Positions 24,880 to 35,772 of a DNA stretch of 64,000 nt are shown here, piece after piece (position 1 is the first letter of the stretch; every line of letters begins with the position of its first letter). A program made the position numbers and the translations under genes. A model generated the notes under the pieces. That model was not told the DNA's origin, did no database searches, and was given only the letters and a program-made list of their open reading frames with translations. This DNA is from Lobosporangium transversale (Eukaryota; Mortierellomycota; Mortierellomycetes; Mortierellales; Mortierellaceae). The stretch is from assembly GCF_002105155.1 (NCBI RefSeq), contig NW_019029045.1:144560-208559 (forward strand). The letters are read 5' to 3'.

Positions 24880-26474
24880 GACATGCACAAGCCAGTCCGT
24901 TGATGTGAAGTCGCCTTGTAGAGATGAGCTGAATGAAGAAAAATAAATAAATAAACTAGCGCAGCGACAGAATGCTGAATCGTAAGAGAAACTTTAACGA
25001 CCCTCTCTCGCAAAGTGTGAGAGACAGTAAAAAGAGAGAGAGGAGATATTGCGTGTTATGTGTATGGTCTGTAAGTGATAATTGTGCTGGTAGGGCAAAG
25101 TCTAAAGATTGATATAGTCGAATAATGTTATGAGTAATATATCTGTGGGGGTATTGTGTGTGTGTGTTCCTGAAAGCTTTGTGCACAGTTGAAAAGAAAG
25201 ACGTGTTTTTATTTTGCAACAGTGATGTTAAAGAAGGGGGGTTTTTTTTTTGTTGGGTGGCTGAAAGTGAAATAAAAGAAGGATTCAAGGGGTTGAGGAG
25301 AAAGAGTCATTACCAGATCTCTCTCTCTTTTTTTTTTTTTTTTTTTTTTTTTTTCATTGCTTTCACTCTTTTTTTGTAAAGGCTTCTCTGAACTCTATTT
25401 GCGCACTACGCCTACGGACTACATGTAGACGGCGCATGTTTTCTCTTCTGTTCAAAATATTACCCTCTCGTTTGAAGTGGGAAAAATAAAAGGGAATTCG
25501 GTTCTTCTTGAGTCAACGTGTCACGTGGGAATAAATTGATTTCAACCGCACAAACGCGCTTTTAATGACACACTCAACTTGGGAGTCAAAAAGACTGGTA
25601 TGAGTAGCGGACAATAACGATGATTACGACCATTCATCATCATCATTGTTATTTATACAAATATATATATATATATATACATATAACCTTGATATATATA
25701 TAAATATATATATGCGACATGCCTTGACTTCCCACACTATATACCTTTTTCTATGATAGACTAGACTAGCAAGCAAGAAGAGATCCTATTAATTGCTTCA
25801 TAGAAACGCATATGCATAGGACGGGACAACTTTGAACCAAAGTTTAAAATTAAAATGACCCTGAGTGGTGTGCTGTGGTTGGTTACATTTTAGTCGGTTC
25901 TTTTTTCTTTTTATTTCTTTCCTCCCAGGCAGGCAGATGAAGCAAATGAGGCAGATGGGGAGGTGTCACATTTCTCCTCAGACACTGGTCCAATGATAGG
26001 AGAGTGGCAAAGTCCTTAATGATGTTTATGCATATCCCCGGATTCTGTCGGCCTCTTTGACAATAATTACAGCCCCGACGAACCCATTGGCAAGATCAAA
26101 AAGAGGAATAGATACTCTATTTCATACACATTATGGAAGGAATAGGAATCTAATGATGAAGAGAATGGACAGCTCAACTAATAAATATTTATATAAAAAA
26201 AGAGCTACAAGAACACCTCGCTTTTTTTTTTTTTTTTTTTTTTTTTTTTCTATTTGCTCCACCTGTCTCTTTTCTCTTTATTCTTTTTTTTTTTTTTTTT
26301 TCTCTTTTCTCTTTTCTCTTTCTTTCCCTTTACTTTGATTGTCAATCTTCTCCTGCCACGAAAGGTTTCATACCTTCACTCGACCTTCTTCCTTCGTTCT
26401 CCTGTCAATTCTTATATAAAAACACATTTTTCCAAAAAGAATTTTTACCCCACAACAGTCAAAGCACTAAACAC
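24880..26474. other. Divergent TOR / acetate transporter upstream region
   Basis: About 1.6 kb with no supported gene. It holds a 5' region for TOR, T runs at 25329-25354, 26222-26249 and 26285-26301, an AT-rich alternating TA stretch at 25658-25711, and a TCACGTGG site at 25521. Some of the two T runs nearest the transporter ATG probably lie in its core promoter or leader. Confidence 0.4.
25522..25527. promoter_or_regulatory. CACGTG box between TOR and the acetate transporter
   Basis: CACGTG in context TCACGTGG, 643 bases upstream of the TOR ATG and about 950 upstream of the transporter ATG. It matches the boxes upstream of calnexin and the peroxin. Function is inferred only from the motif. 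Confidence 0.25.
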
Positions 26475-27578
26475 ATGTCTTCATCCAAGGATACAATCTT
26501 TGATCTTTCAAAGCAACCGCACCAGCTTGTCGATCATCCAATCCACCACATCATCACACAACAGCAGCAGCAACAGCAACAGCAGCAGCAACTTCAACAG
26601 CAGCAAGCACAGCTTCCTCTTCATGCTCACTTGGAACCAGAAGATGTCCGAGTATCACCTTTCCAGATGGATATGAACATGAATCCTTCCTTAAACGCGG
26701 TTTTGCAGCCCAGTGTCTCACCCCCCAATCCTGGGCCCTTCGGTCTCTGTGCCTTCGCATTAACTGCGTTCTGCATGGGTCTTTACAACCTGCGTGCAGG
26801 TGTTCATCCCAACGCACCTGGCAACTTTATTACAGGAACAGCCATGTTCTACGGTGGTCTTGGACAGGTAATAGTCGTCACCCAATCCCTTTCTCGCGCA
26901 TAAACCAATTCTCCTTCTTTTCTTTTTCACCATACCTCCAGACTTTATGCACATTCATCATCGGCACTTTGTTCTTTTTTTCCTTTCTATTCCTTATGTC
27001 TTCATACGATCTTGCTTTTGTTTTGGACATTTTTTGTAATTTTGTATTGAGAGCAAGATGCTTTTGGTTGGATGATTGGTCCTTTTTCATATTGCTTTCT
27101 TTTTATTTTTTTACATGTCCGCATTGCATTTTCATGTTTAGAAAAAAGAATACGCGAACATTCGATCAGAATATCAATTTTGAGTTCCCCGCCTTTTTTT
27201 TTTTTTTTTTTTTTTTTTTTCCTTTAACATAAGCCCAATACAATTAGCAAAAAAAAAAAAAAATTTGCTGTGGCGATCACATTTTGCTTTCCTCCTTTTT
27301 CCGACCTTGTAGACTATGTATTATTTATTAATCTATTTATTGCAGATCTAATTGGTCCCCGTACACGTAAATGCCCAATTTTATGTGCTTCCCCGCTTCT
27401 ACAAAATGCTCCACCGACGTTTTAACGTTGGTGAGCTAAAATCTACACAAACTCATCACAACAATTAAAAGTACAACAGAAAGACGTTTCAGGGTTCAAT
27501 TGACAGAGAAACAATTAAAGTTGGTTCATTAGAGAAAAGGTCTTTAATGTTGTGTGCAGAAACGCGTCTACTAGCGTG

Positions 27579-27610
<32 letters not shown>

Positions 27611-28361
27611 TTACTGTTTACATTACACGTATTTACTCTCCATTATCTCGGAAACGCATGGTCTATGCACAATAACACAATAACAAGGCCCAACTAACAT
27701 ATCCGTATAAACATTATACCTGGCTCCTTTTGTTTTTTCTCCTTTTTCTTCTTCTTCTTCTTTAACCCTGTCATAGGTCATTGCTGGATTGCTTGAATAT
27801 CGTAACGGCAACACATTCGGAGGAACGACTTTTTGCTCATATGGTATTGTTAAATCATCTACAAACTATGTTACAGCAAGCCAAAGTTATTTTTATTTTT
27901 ATTTTTATTTTTTTATTTTTTACTTTTTTAATATTTGTCTACTAACTACTCTTTTCTTTCGTTCTTTTTCATTCCATCTAGGACTCTATTGGATTTCTTA
28001 TGCAACACTGTTGATCCCTTCCTTTGGTGTGGCTGCAGCCTATGCGGACTACCCTGAGGACTACATGACGGCTGTGGGGATCTATCTTCTGGGTTGGACC
28101 ATTTTCACCTTCTTGATGTGGACCCTCACTTGGCGTTCCAATCTGGCTTCTTCGGCCTTGTTCTTTTGCCTCGGTATGACCTATTTGTTCAGCACGATCT
28201 CTAGTCTAGCTCATTTGGCCCCCGGTAATCTGGTTCAAAAGGCCGGTGGTGGCATCGGTGTTATTACTGCCAGTATTGCGTGGTATTGTGCAATGGCAGA
28301 CCTTAGTAATTCTCAAAACTCGTTTTATACCTTGCCCTTGGGTCAATTGGGTCGTCGGTAA
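26475..28361 (+). CDS. ADY2: Acetate/succinate permease, Gpr1/Fun34/SatP family
   Basis: Three exons, 26475..26867, 27777..27843 and 27982..28361, give 279 residues. The N-terminal 70 residues are cytosolic with a Gln-rich tract. The transporter core begins with the family signature NPGPFGL (usually NPAPLGL) and continues through six predicted membrane helices: FGLCAFALTAFCMGLYN, FITGTAMFYGGLGQVIAGLLE, YWISYATLLIPSFGVA, YLLGWTIFTFLMWTL, LASSALFFCLGMTYLFSTI and AGGGIGVITASIAWYCAMA. SYGLYW corresponds to the SYGAFW part of the second signature. Family members import acetate or succinate with protons. Intron 1 is 909 bases, the longest in the window, and carries T runs. The TAA stop merges directly into a long A run. 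Confidence 0.93.
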
Positions 28362-28762
28362 AAAAAAAAAAAAAAAAAAAATGGTGCCAAGCATTCAAGT
28401 ATCCGCTTTTTTTTTTATTTTTTTCGCTCCAATATAATCATTTCAACTATCATATACCATTTCCTTATTCTTTTTTTCTTCTTACTACATCAGTACCATC
28501 ATGTCTTCATCATATTTAGCATCATGTTCATTTATTGTAATTTTTTGTATTATCAGATGAAGAAAAAAAAAAAAAAATCCTACCCTTTTGCATAAACAAA
28601 TAAACTCCATATTTATGAGAGAAGAATAGGCTGTATCAAATGATTGCCTTCTAAATGTGAACTGTCCTATGAATGTCATAACCTATTGTCTATTTATTAT
28701 AAGAGATATTAAAATAAAAGTCTAAAGAGGTTTTTTATATATATCCTGACCGTTTCCTCTTC
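28362..28762. other. Convergent gap between transporter and thioesterase
   Basis: About 400 bases starting with the A run that contains the transporter stop. It holds T and A runs and AATAAA-type words in both directions, consistent with two facing 3' ends. No gene is seen. Confidence 0.4.
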
Positions 28763-29180
28763 CTAGTCCCGCAGACCTAGGTTTTTCCTACTAACACCGG
28801 CCAGCTTGCTTCCAATCATCCTCCTACGCTTGCCTTCAAGGTACAACATTGACTCTGCATAGGTCTTGGGCATGATCTTGGGAGTGCCCTTGACTGGATC
28901 CGTGAACGTGAACCAGAATGTGTTGGTCGTCTCCCTGGTTTTCTTACTAACGTTCAACACATCAGCTTTGACCATGACTTGAAATGAATGATGGTCCCCG
29001 CCTTCTGCGTATGCAATCTGGGAGTCTAGCTCCAAGAACGTTCCGATCGGAACAGGCTTGCGGAATGAAATCTCATCCAGAGCCAAGAATGTTGGGCGAG
29101 ATGAAATAAACTTCGAGGCATTACAAAACGCAAGTTCGTAGGCCAAACGCATCAGGTACCCACCGAAAACCTGGAAAGCG

Positions 29181-29213
<33 letters not shown>

Positions 29214-31217
29214 AAGAGTCAATATGACACATTCAGGTGGGAATTGTCTGCATTGTTTACATTTCCAAATTAAATAAATCTAATAAATCATATATATACC
29301 TTGTCATGAATATTACGGTCTTGGGGCTGCATAATATGGATGGCACTCATCTTCGTATCAGACATCCATTCAACATTATCCGGCTTTTTGGTCTTGGAAT
29401 GTGGGTTTTCATATTCCGAATACTCTAGGTAGAGGTCATGGATCAAGAAACGCTCTTCCTCTGTTGGGGGACGCTTTGTCAGTGCAGCATCTGCTGCCAA
29501 GCGCTTCTTAGCCTTGTGATCTAAATTCATGTTAATATAAAATCGTAAGTGGGCTGATTTTTTTTTTTTTTTTTTTTCTAGGCCACATTATGAGGTAAAG
29601 TGTTTGCGAATGTCTACCTTCTCCCATCTGGTACAACTTTTTCTCAGTGTCATTGCTGAGCAACATCGGATTTATTTGAGCAGCCTTGCCGGTGAGTGAA
29701 TCCCTAGCAACCATGGTGAATCTTGCGACCAAGATAGTATCACCTCGTTCTTCTGGCTTTTCTGCCGAGATTTCTTCCATCTTCATAAAAACTAAGGAAA
29801 AAAAAAATTGGAATATGACAGGAATTAATAAAAGGGCAAATTCAGGTCAGCTGTCAAGACAAGGTGCGGACATAATAAATGCTAAGCGCTACATACTCTC
29901 CATAGAACTGTATCCAACATATGTAACGTGACCGGAGAGACGAATGTCACTAACACCCAAAGGCTTCAACAAATCAATCCTGTCAACAGAGGCGGTTACG
30001 ATAGTGATGGGCGAGCTATCGGGTTTACCATCATCCGCATGCTTGTAGGCAATAGCCCCAGCCAATGCATCTAGATCTTCCATAATCTTTCCGTGCCTAA
30101 GGTCCACAAACCATAGTTAAAAAAAAAAAAAAAAAAGTCGGAGGTTGATAATTGTTAGGATGATAAAAAAAAAAAACATTTGTTCTATTCACGCAGATCT
30201 CGCTTATTCAACAACTTTTGGACTCCGCCCACAACTCATGGCGTTCAAGAGGAAAAAAAAAAAAAAAAAAAAAAAAGAACGGTACCTCAGTGTTCCACCC
30301 ACGTTGATGTACTCCTCCAGAAGTGCCTTATCAGACTTGAAGGGTAGGATGATCTCTGTGTAAGAATCCTCCATAGACTTGAGAACCAGTTCGCGTTTCT
30401 GATACTTTTTTGGCTGTTGAGATGAATCCAAGTTATTGTTGGGTACAAAGTGGGCACCGGGAGACCCATGCTCACTTGCAAGCTTGTCAATCCATGAGGT
30501 TAATGGCCTTACAGTAAAGACTTTACCATTAGGACCTGTTAGATTGGAGGAGTCTATTGAGGAAAAGGAGGGGTAAGAGACAAATGGAATACAATAGAAC
30601 AGGAGTGAGGGTCAGTTTAATCTATCCATCATGATGTGAGTAAACGTGCATGATAAAATTAGTTCCCACACTCTTCTTCCACTAGCATGCAAGAGCGAGC
30701 ATGCGGGGTTTCCTTTTTTGGGATTCGAGCGAGCGTTAAAGTGTAAAATAAAAAAACCTGATCCGAACATTCAAAAGAACAGAAAGTAAAGACCAGAAGA
30801 ACATCACCCTGACTTAAGAGATCATGCAATCATTTCAATGAGCTAGAATGAAAAAATACTAAAAAAAAAAAAAAAAAAAAAAAAAAAGTATGGATATCCG
30901 GAACAAAGGGAGAAGATCGGATCCAACTTACTCAATGTTGCAAGAATTTTGCCCGCCTGACTGCTTCCAAGTTGATCGGAGAGATCCTTTTGAGACTTCT
31001 CGATTGACTCCTTGTTGAGCAATGAGGCCGTTGGGGCATTAGAAGGGGAAGTTGTTTTTGAGAGTACATTGTGGGCGGATGGCTGAGTGACTTCAGGTAC
31101 AATCTTGTCCTTTTGAGCATTGCGGCTCGAGGAAAGCAGCCTCCTCGTGTAAAAGGGACGCTTTATAATAGTAGAAGTGAGGGTGGAGAATGTTGTTTTT
31201 GCGCGGGAGGCGTACAT
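28763..31217 (-). CDS. Mitochondrial acyl-CoA thioesterase, ACOT9-like
   Basis: Six exons, 31217..30932, 30553..30286, 30096..29897, 29791..29618, 29520..29300 and 29170..28763, give 518 residues. The first 40 residues are Arg/Ser/Thr-rich without acids (MYASRAKTTFSTLTSTIIKR), a typical mitochondrial presequence. Two hotdog domains follow: the first with LRHGKIMEDLDALAGAIAYKHA and LSGHVTYVGYSSME, the second with FGGYLMRLAYELAFCNAS and FLALDEISFRKPVPIGT. The HGKIMEDLD and GGYLMR pieces are the paired hotdog signatures of ACOT9-type enzymes, which hydrolyse fatty acyl-CoA to free acid and CoA in mitochondria. Length exceeds animal ACOT9 because of a longer N-terminal linker. All introns are in phase; four carry A runs on the plus strand. 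Confidence 0.9.
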
Positions 31218-31864
31218 GCTGAAGAAAAAAATGAGGAGAGATAGAATGTACTTGTAATAATGTGTTGGAAAGAAAAATAAATGGAATGAAGAATGTGAAG
31301 AGCAATGTGGAATCGTAAAAAAAAAAAAAACGTTGTGAAGAGAAGAGCTGTTCTGTAATACAGCAATGCAAGCCTGCATTATTTGTTGATTTTGTGCAAC
31401 GGATTTAATTTGGGTTGAGTCAATGTGTATCAATTACAAAATATTACGTGCGTGTTTGGCTGCAACTTTGAAGGGTGATCTACTAAAAAAAAAAAAAAAC
31501 TAAAAAATCAACTTCGCAAGCAAATGAGAGAGTTACTATAATCTAGGACCGAGATCCATGTTCAGGTGAAAATACACACAAAAAAAAAAAAAAGCAAGCA
31601 ATGATCGCAGACAAAACGACCTGGACGGCAGGAGAAATATGTTCCTTAACTCTTTGGTCCATCAGAAAGTCCCGCTCAAGATAAACATCTCGACCAAATT
31701 TGTCCAAAGGTGGATCATATCCATGACACAGTTTTAACTCCTAAAGGCAACATGACCCTCATAGTCTTTTGAATGACTACAGTCAAAATGGTATTGTGCT
31801 CTGAAGAAGATGTTTATGAAAGGTCCTTTAAAGATGGATGGTTGTTTCTATTTGATTAATGGAA
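31218..31864. other. Upstream region of the thioesterase
   Basis: About 650 bases with two A runs (about 31484-31499, 31580-31593). No ORF of convincing composition and no RNA gene is seen. Confidence 0.4.
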
Positions 31865-31972
31865 CTCAGCCACAGATGGTATGCGCCCTTTAAGTACCGT
31901 GGCTGAGCTCAGCGCACGTCCTCTTTCTTTTTCTGCCCGTTAACGTTCATGGTAAGTATTAACTAAGCTTGC
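31865..31972 (+). repeat. Dispersed repeat, copy B
   Basis: Same four ordered blocks as 6249..6373 in opposite orientation: CTCAGCCACA, the 15-base CCCTTTAAGTACCGT at 31886..31900, CGCACGTCC at 31913..31921, and ATTAACTAAGCTTGC at 31958..31972. This copy also has GTTCATGGTAAGT at about 31945-31957, that is an ATG followed at once by a perfect splice donor. CTCAGCCAC and GTGGCTGAG form an inverted repeat flanking the 15-base core. Confidence 0.6.
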
Positions 31973-32778
31973 TTTCATCACTCTTCTTTCATACCCACAC
32001 ACACCTTTTCTCTCTTAAGTTCGCTTTTTCTCTCATATGGGTTGCCACTAGATTATTTATTTGTAACGTATTTAGTTTTGAAGGGCACTCATAGTATTAA
32101 ATGACGTGTACTCCATCAGCCAAGGCAGTCAAGGTCCAGCTAAGGCTCCATTTCCTACGCTATAGTGACTAATGCACCTTCGAACAAAGGAAGTTTATTC
32201 ACGCATGCAGATAGATTGAGTAAACAAAGGTCAGGCTTTGATATCTGTTATTAGAGCTACCTATGAGATGGTATTGAAGTTTTGAGATGACAAAACCAGG
32301 CACAACTCCCGCCTTGCTTTGTTCCTTCTCATGGATTTGGAGAGGACAACAGTATACTACGTTACATGGTTCGGTGGGTAGTATGGGTCAGCGATACGCC
32401 ACGGGGAATGTACATCACACATGACTGATCGTGCTTTTCCCCTTACTCTATGTATGCATGTCATTTTGGCTCCACCCTCTTTAATGATCCCTCATTCGTA
32501 TACTGAACACTGATACAACGTCCCGAATAAGGATGATGGGACCAAAGTTGGCATCTAGGTCGATAAGAGTCCAATAATAAGTTCTACATATATATATAAA
32601 AAAAAGGCTGTTGAGGGTTTCCAACAGTAGGCGATCACGATTGTGGATAGGAGAAAGCAATTTATCCTTTCTGCACAGACGAAAAAAATCAGCTTATCCT
32701 CTTTTGGATGATACCCATTCCTCATTTCTTCAAGAGTTGCATTCAGCATTCCAGACCGTTATATTTTTATTCCGTGCT

Positions 32779-32815
<37 letters not shown>

Positions 32816-32886
32816 AGCTGATGAAGCCAATTCTCATTTGGGTTTAGTCCAACAACCATGACATTTACCCGAGCATTGAGAGCTTT

Positions 32887-32931
<45 letters not shown>

Positions 32932-33248
32932 GGTACATGTACAGGTTAGACTACAACTGAACCAGACGTTCAGACTTCAACAAAGATTCCACGCGTACCG
33001 CACATCTTAGAATAAATATATTTTATTAAAGGAAATGGACAGTAATTTTAATGCTTTAAATGCCTAAAGCTTGTTTGAATCCCACATGGAATACTTTTTC
33101 AGTGAAAAGATGCTGCCAAAAAGGTCGCACACAGTTAATGGTTGCTAGCCTGATTATCAAGCAAAGTGCTCCCAATTGACAACGACCAACTGCATGATGG
33201 TATGGTGCTTCCTTTACGGTCCACAAGGAGGCAACATGCCTTTGTCAG

Positions 33249-33288
<40 letters not shown>

Positions 33289-34270
33289 CTCGGCCGTCGT
33301 CAGATTAAATGGTTGTAAGATTCCTTCGTATACTTTATACGCATTCGAGACAAACAAACGTCCTGTATAACCAGAAAGGAGTGAACGCGAAAGAGCCGCT
33401 GTCTAAAAACAACTAAAAAAAGAGAAAAAAGAGAGCCAAACTTTTTTTTTTTTTTTTTTTTTTTTTTGCCTGGCGAGCAAGTCTTGGATTCTCTAGTGCC
33501 GAGATTTGTAAACTGGATGTCGGTATTTTCCTATCGTTAAAAAAAAATAAAATAAAATAAAGGAAAAAAAAAAAAAAAAAAAAACTTACAAACCCAGTTT
33601 TCGGCTATGTCTTTGGCTCCCGCCCTTTCGATGTGGCAGTGGAATAGAGAGTAATCTTTTCCTCTGCCATGTCCATTGCCTTGCGTGTCTGAGAATCTTC
33701 AGCGTATTATTACTGTTACAAAGTTCTTGGACTGCATTCAAGAAGAAACGGGAACACAGTAACAGCTGTTTGAGTTTGAGTCTTATGTAGAGTGCATAAA
33801 GAAGAATGCCGACGTTGGAGGTGTAGCTGGACCTTAGCTGGACCTTTTTGACTTTCCAGTTCTATTTCTGTCGTATCATGTAAAAAAGATATCTCATGAG
33901 AAGAGAGAGCAAGGAAGGGCAAAGCAAGTAAGCGCAGGCTCAACACAGCCTAAGATTTCTTTTTTTTTTTTTTTTTTTTTTTTACCAGAAAGAGAGTCAG
34001 AGGAAAAAATAAAAAAAATAAAAAAAAAAGACAGACGCTCTTTTGAGTTCAACTGAAAGAATATATAAACGTTCACTTTCATGCCATTCGTCTCTTTCTT
34101 TTTTTTTTTTTTTTTTTTTTTTCTTCTCTTGTTTGCCTGCTTGTGCTTCTCTCTTTCCCTTTGCCTGCCTGTCTGCATTGCACTGCACCTGCAAACCCGC
34201 TCCTTGCTCTTGTCAGAGTCTCACGCATCCTCACACTTTCTCTTTCTACCCCCTCTCTCTCATCTCCTCT
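31973..34270. other. Gene-poor stretch, 2.3 kb
   Basis: Six-frame inspection gives only short ORFs (63-78 codons at 32555-32847 and 33176-33370) with no recognisable domain. The stretch is dominated by homopolymers: T at 32780-32813, T then A at 32884-32931, A at 33254-33285, T at 33442-33467, T at 33961-33983 and T at 34100-34122. Some may be the distal part of the gene family suggested by repeat copy B. Nothing else is supported. Confidence 0.4.
32884..32931. repeat. T run joined to A run (snap-back)
   Basis: About 23 T followed immediately by about 25 A: a near-perfect inverted repeat with no loop. It could fold back on itself, and is also a place where replication or assembly slippage is likely. 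Confidence 0.7.
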
Positions 34271-34330
34271 CTCTCAACCTCTCTCAACCTCTCTCAACCT
34301 CTTTCAACCTCTCTCAACCTCTCTCAACCT
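34271..34330. repeat. Tandem 10-base CT-rich repeat
   Basis: Six head-to-tail copies of CTCTCAACCT (one with CTTTCAACCT), then two degraded copies, inside a long pyrimidine-rich stretch about 500 bases upstream of the secretory protein gene. Confidence 0.9.
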
Positions 34331-34800
34331 CTCTCAGTCCCTCTCATTGACCCCTCTCTTTCATACCCTTTCTCGTTCTCTCTCTTTTCCCTCCAAATAC
34401 TTTGCCGGATACATTTGTCCTTTCTACCCCTCATTGTCTGCTTCACTTGTATCTTTTCTTGTCATCAGTCATAATAAAACCGTATCCTCAGTCTTTGCAC
34501 TCTCCTTAAATCCTTCTTGAAACTGTCAACAGTCGGAAAAAAAATATTGCGCCCTCTCTCTTCATCTCTTTCTAGACTTCCATAGTTACCCACGCCCTCG
34601 CCCGACCATCTTGTCTTTCATCCCTTTTCTTTCTTTCTTTCTTTTCCTTTTTCACAACTGCATGCTATCCTACTTAATCGTTGGAAACATCCAATAAAAT
34701 TTGCACGGCAGAAACAACAGCTTTCATTCGCTACACATCCAATTGCAACAACAACAACAACAACAGTAAAAAAAAAGTAACCAACATCGATAAAAATTCC

Positions 34801-35772
34801 ATGCGGCATACAAAGTTCAGTTGCTTCTTTTCCAGGTCATTGTTGGGCTCTGCTCTGTTGACTTTGATAATCCTCTCTTTTTCTTCCTCGGCCTTTGGTT
34901 TTAACAATGACAATAACAACCGCTATAACAGCGCCTCTCCATACTGGAAACGTTCACCTCAAGAACCACAGGCACGTCGCCCCCATTCCCCTTACACCGA
35001 GCCCAATATCCCTCCTTCCAGCGATGAACAGTTTCAGAATGATAGTGGCGATGCAAGTGGCACTGATCCTGCTTCTCCTGCCGTTGGTTCTGCATACAAA
35101 CGTAGAAGTTTGTTCCCTCATATCAACTACGATATGATTGTGGAACTCAAACAGCAATTGACGAACCAGCAGCAACCAAGTTCTGAAAAAGAAGACCATC
35201 ATGTATCTCCCTCAGGTACGGTTGCGTCGATTGGTGAGCCCGAAATTAATGAGAAGACCCCATTGGAGGAAGATTTAGATTTTTGGGGCCAAGATGAAGA
35301 ACGAACCTTGGTTGATGCACATTATCCATCCATCGATTTGTTTGATGCCGAGGACGAAGAGTTGTTTGAACTGGGTGAGGATGGTATCTTGCGTGCGGTT
35401 ACCCGTGGTGATGGTGATGGTGATGAGGTTGAGAATGGGGATGAAGATGAGCGTCATCGCCGTAACCGCATCAATATCTCACTCACAGGCAGCATCCACG
35501 ATGAGGATGAAGAGCGTCATGATCAGGTTTGGATGGTCGACGAGTGGGAAGAAGAGCTTGAAGGTGATATGGACGAGCTCATGGACTGGGTTGATGATAA
35601 TGAAGACCTAATCAACCATCTACCAAAGCCCAAGAGCGAGAAGCCATTGTCAGCTATGGTCATGGGCTCTCAACGCCCCCGTGACCGTGAATCATTGATC
35701 AATAGTGCTCTCAGGGATGAAGACGAGGCCAGTCCTTTTCAGCGCCTCTTTTCTGAATCCTGGCTTTTCTGA
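34801..35772 (+). CDS. Acidic secretory-pathway protein of unknown function
   Basis: Single exon of 323 residues. I chose the ATG at 34801 because it begins a good signal peptide or anchor (basic MRHTKFSCFFSR, then LLGSALLTLIILSFSSSAFGF); the open frame extends further upstream only through a TTG and Asn-rich sequence. The mature part is hydrophilic and acidic. It starts Asn/Pro/Ser-rich, contains possible dibasic processing sites (YWKRSP, AYKRRSL), and ends with a strongly acidic, Trp-containing region (VWMVDEWEEELEGDMDEL, MDWVDDNEDLI). No Cys-rich or enzymatic domain is visible and no family is recognised. It may be secreted or lumenal; codon usage and the clean frame support a real gene. 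Confidence 0.65.
   Translation: MRHTKFSCFFSRSLLGSALLTLIILSFSSSAFGFNNDNNNRYNSASPYWKRSPQEPQARRPHSPYTEPNIPPSSDEQFQNDSGDASGTDPASPAVGSAYKRRSLFPHINYDMIVELKQQLTNQQQPSSEKEDHHVSPSGTVASIGEPEINEKTPLEEDLDFWGQDEERTLVDAHYPSIDLFDAEDEELFELGEDGILRAVTRGDGDGDEVENGDEDERHRRNRINISLTGSIHDEDEERHDQVWMVDEWEEELEGDMDELMDWVDDNEDLINHLPKPKSEKPLSAMVMGSQRPRDRESLINSALRDEDEASPFQRLFSESWLF

Noticed and set aside
24956-25288. Minus-strand ORF of 110 codons upstream of TOR as a first exon
   Set aside because: Composition is leader-like and it does not supply a required N-terminus; the ATG at 24879 already gives a normal TOR start and length.
34681-34800. Non-ATG start for the secretory protein
   Set aside because: The extension from the TTG is Asn-rich leader sequence and would bury the signal peptide that begins at the ATG at 34801.
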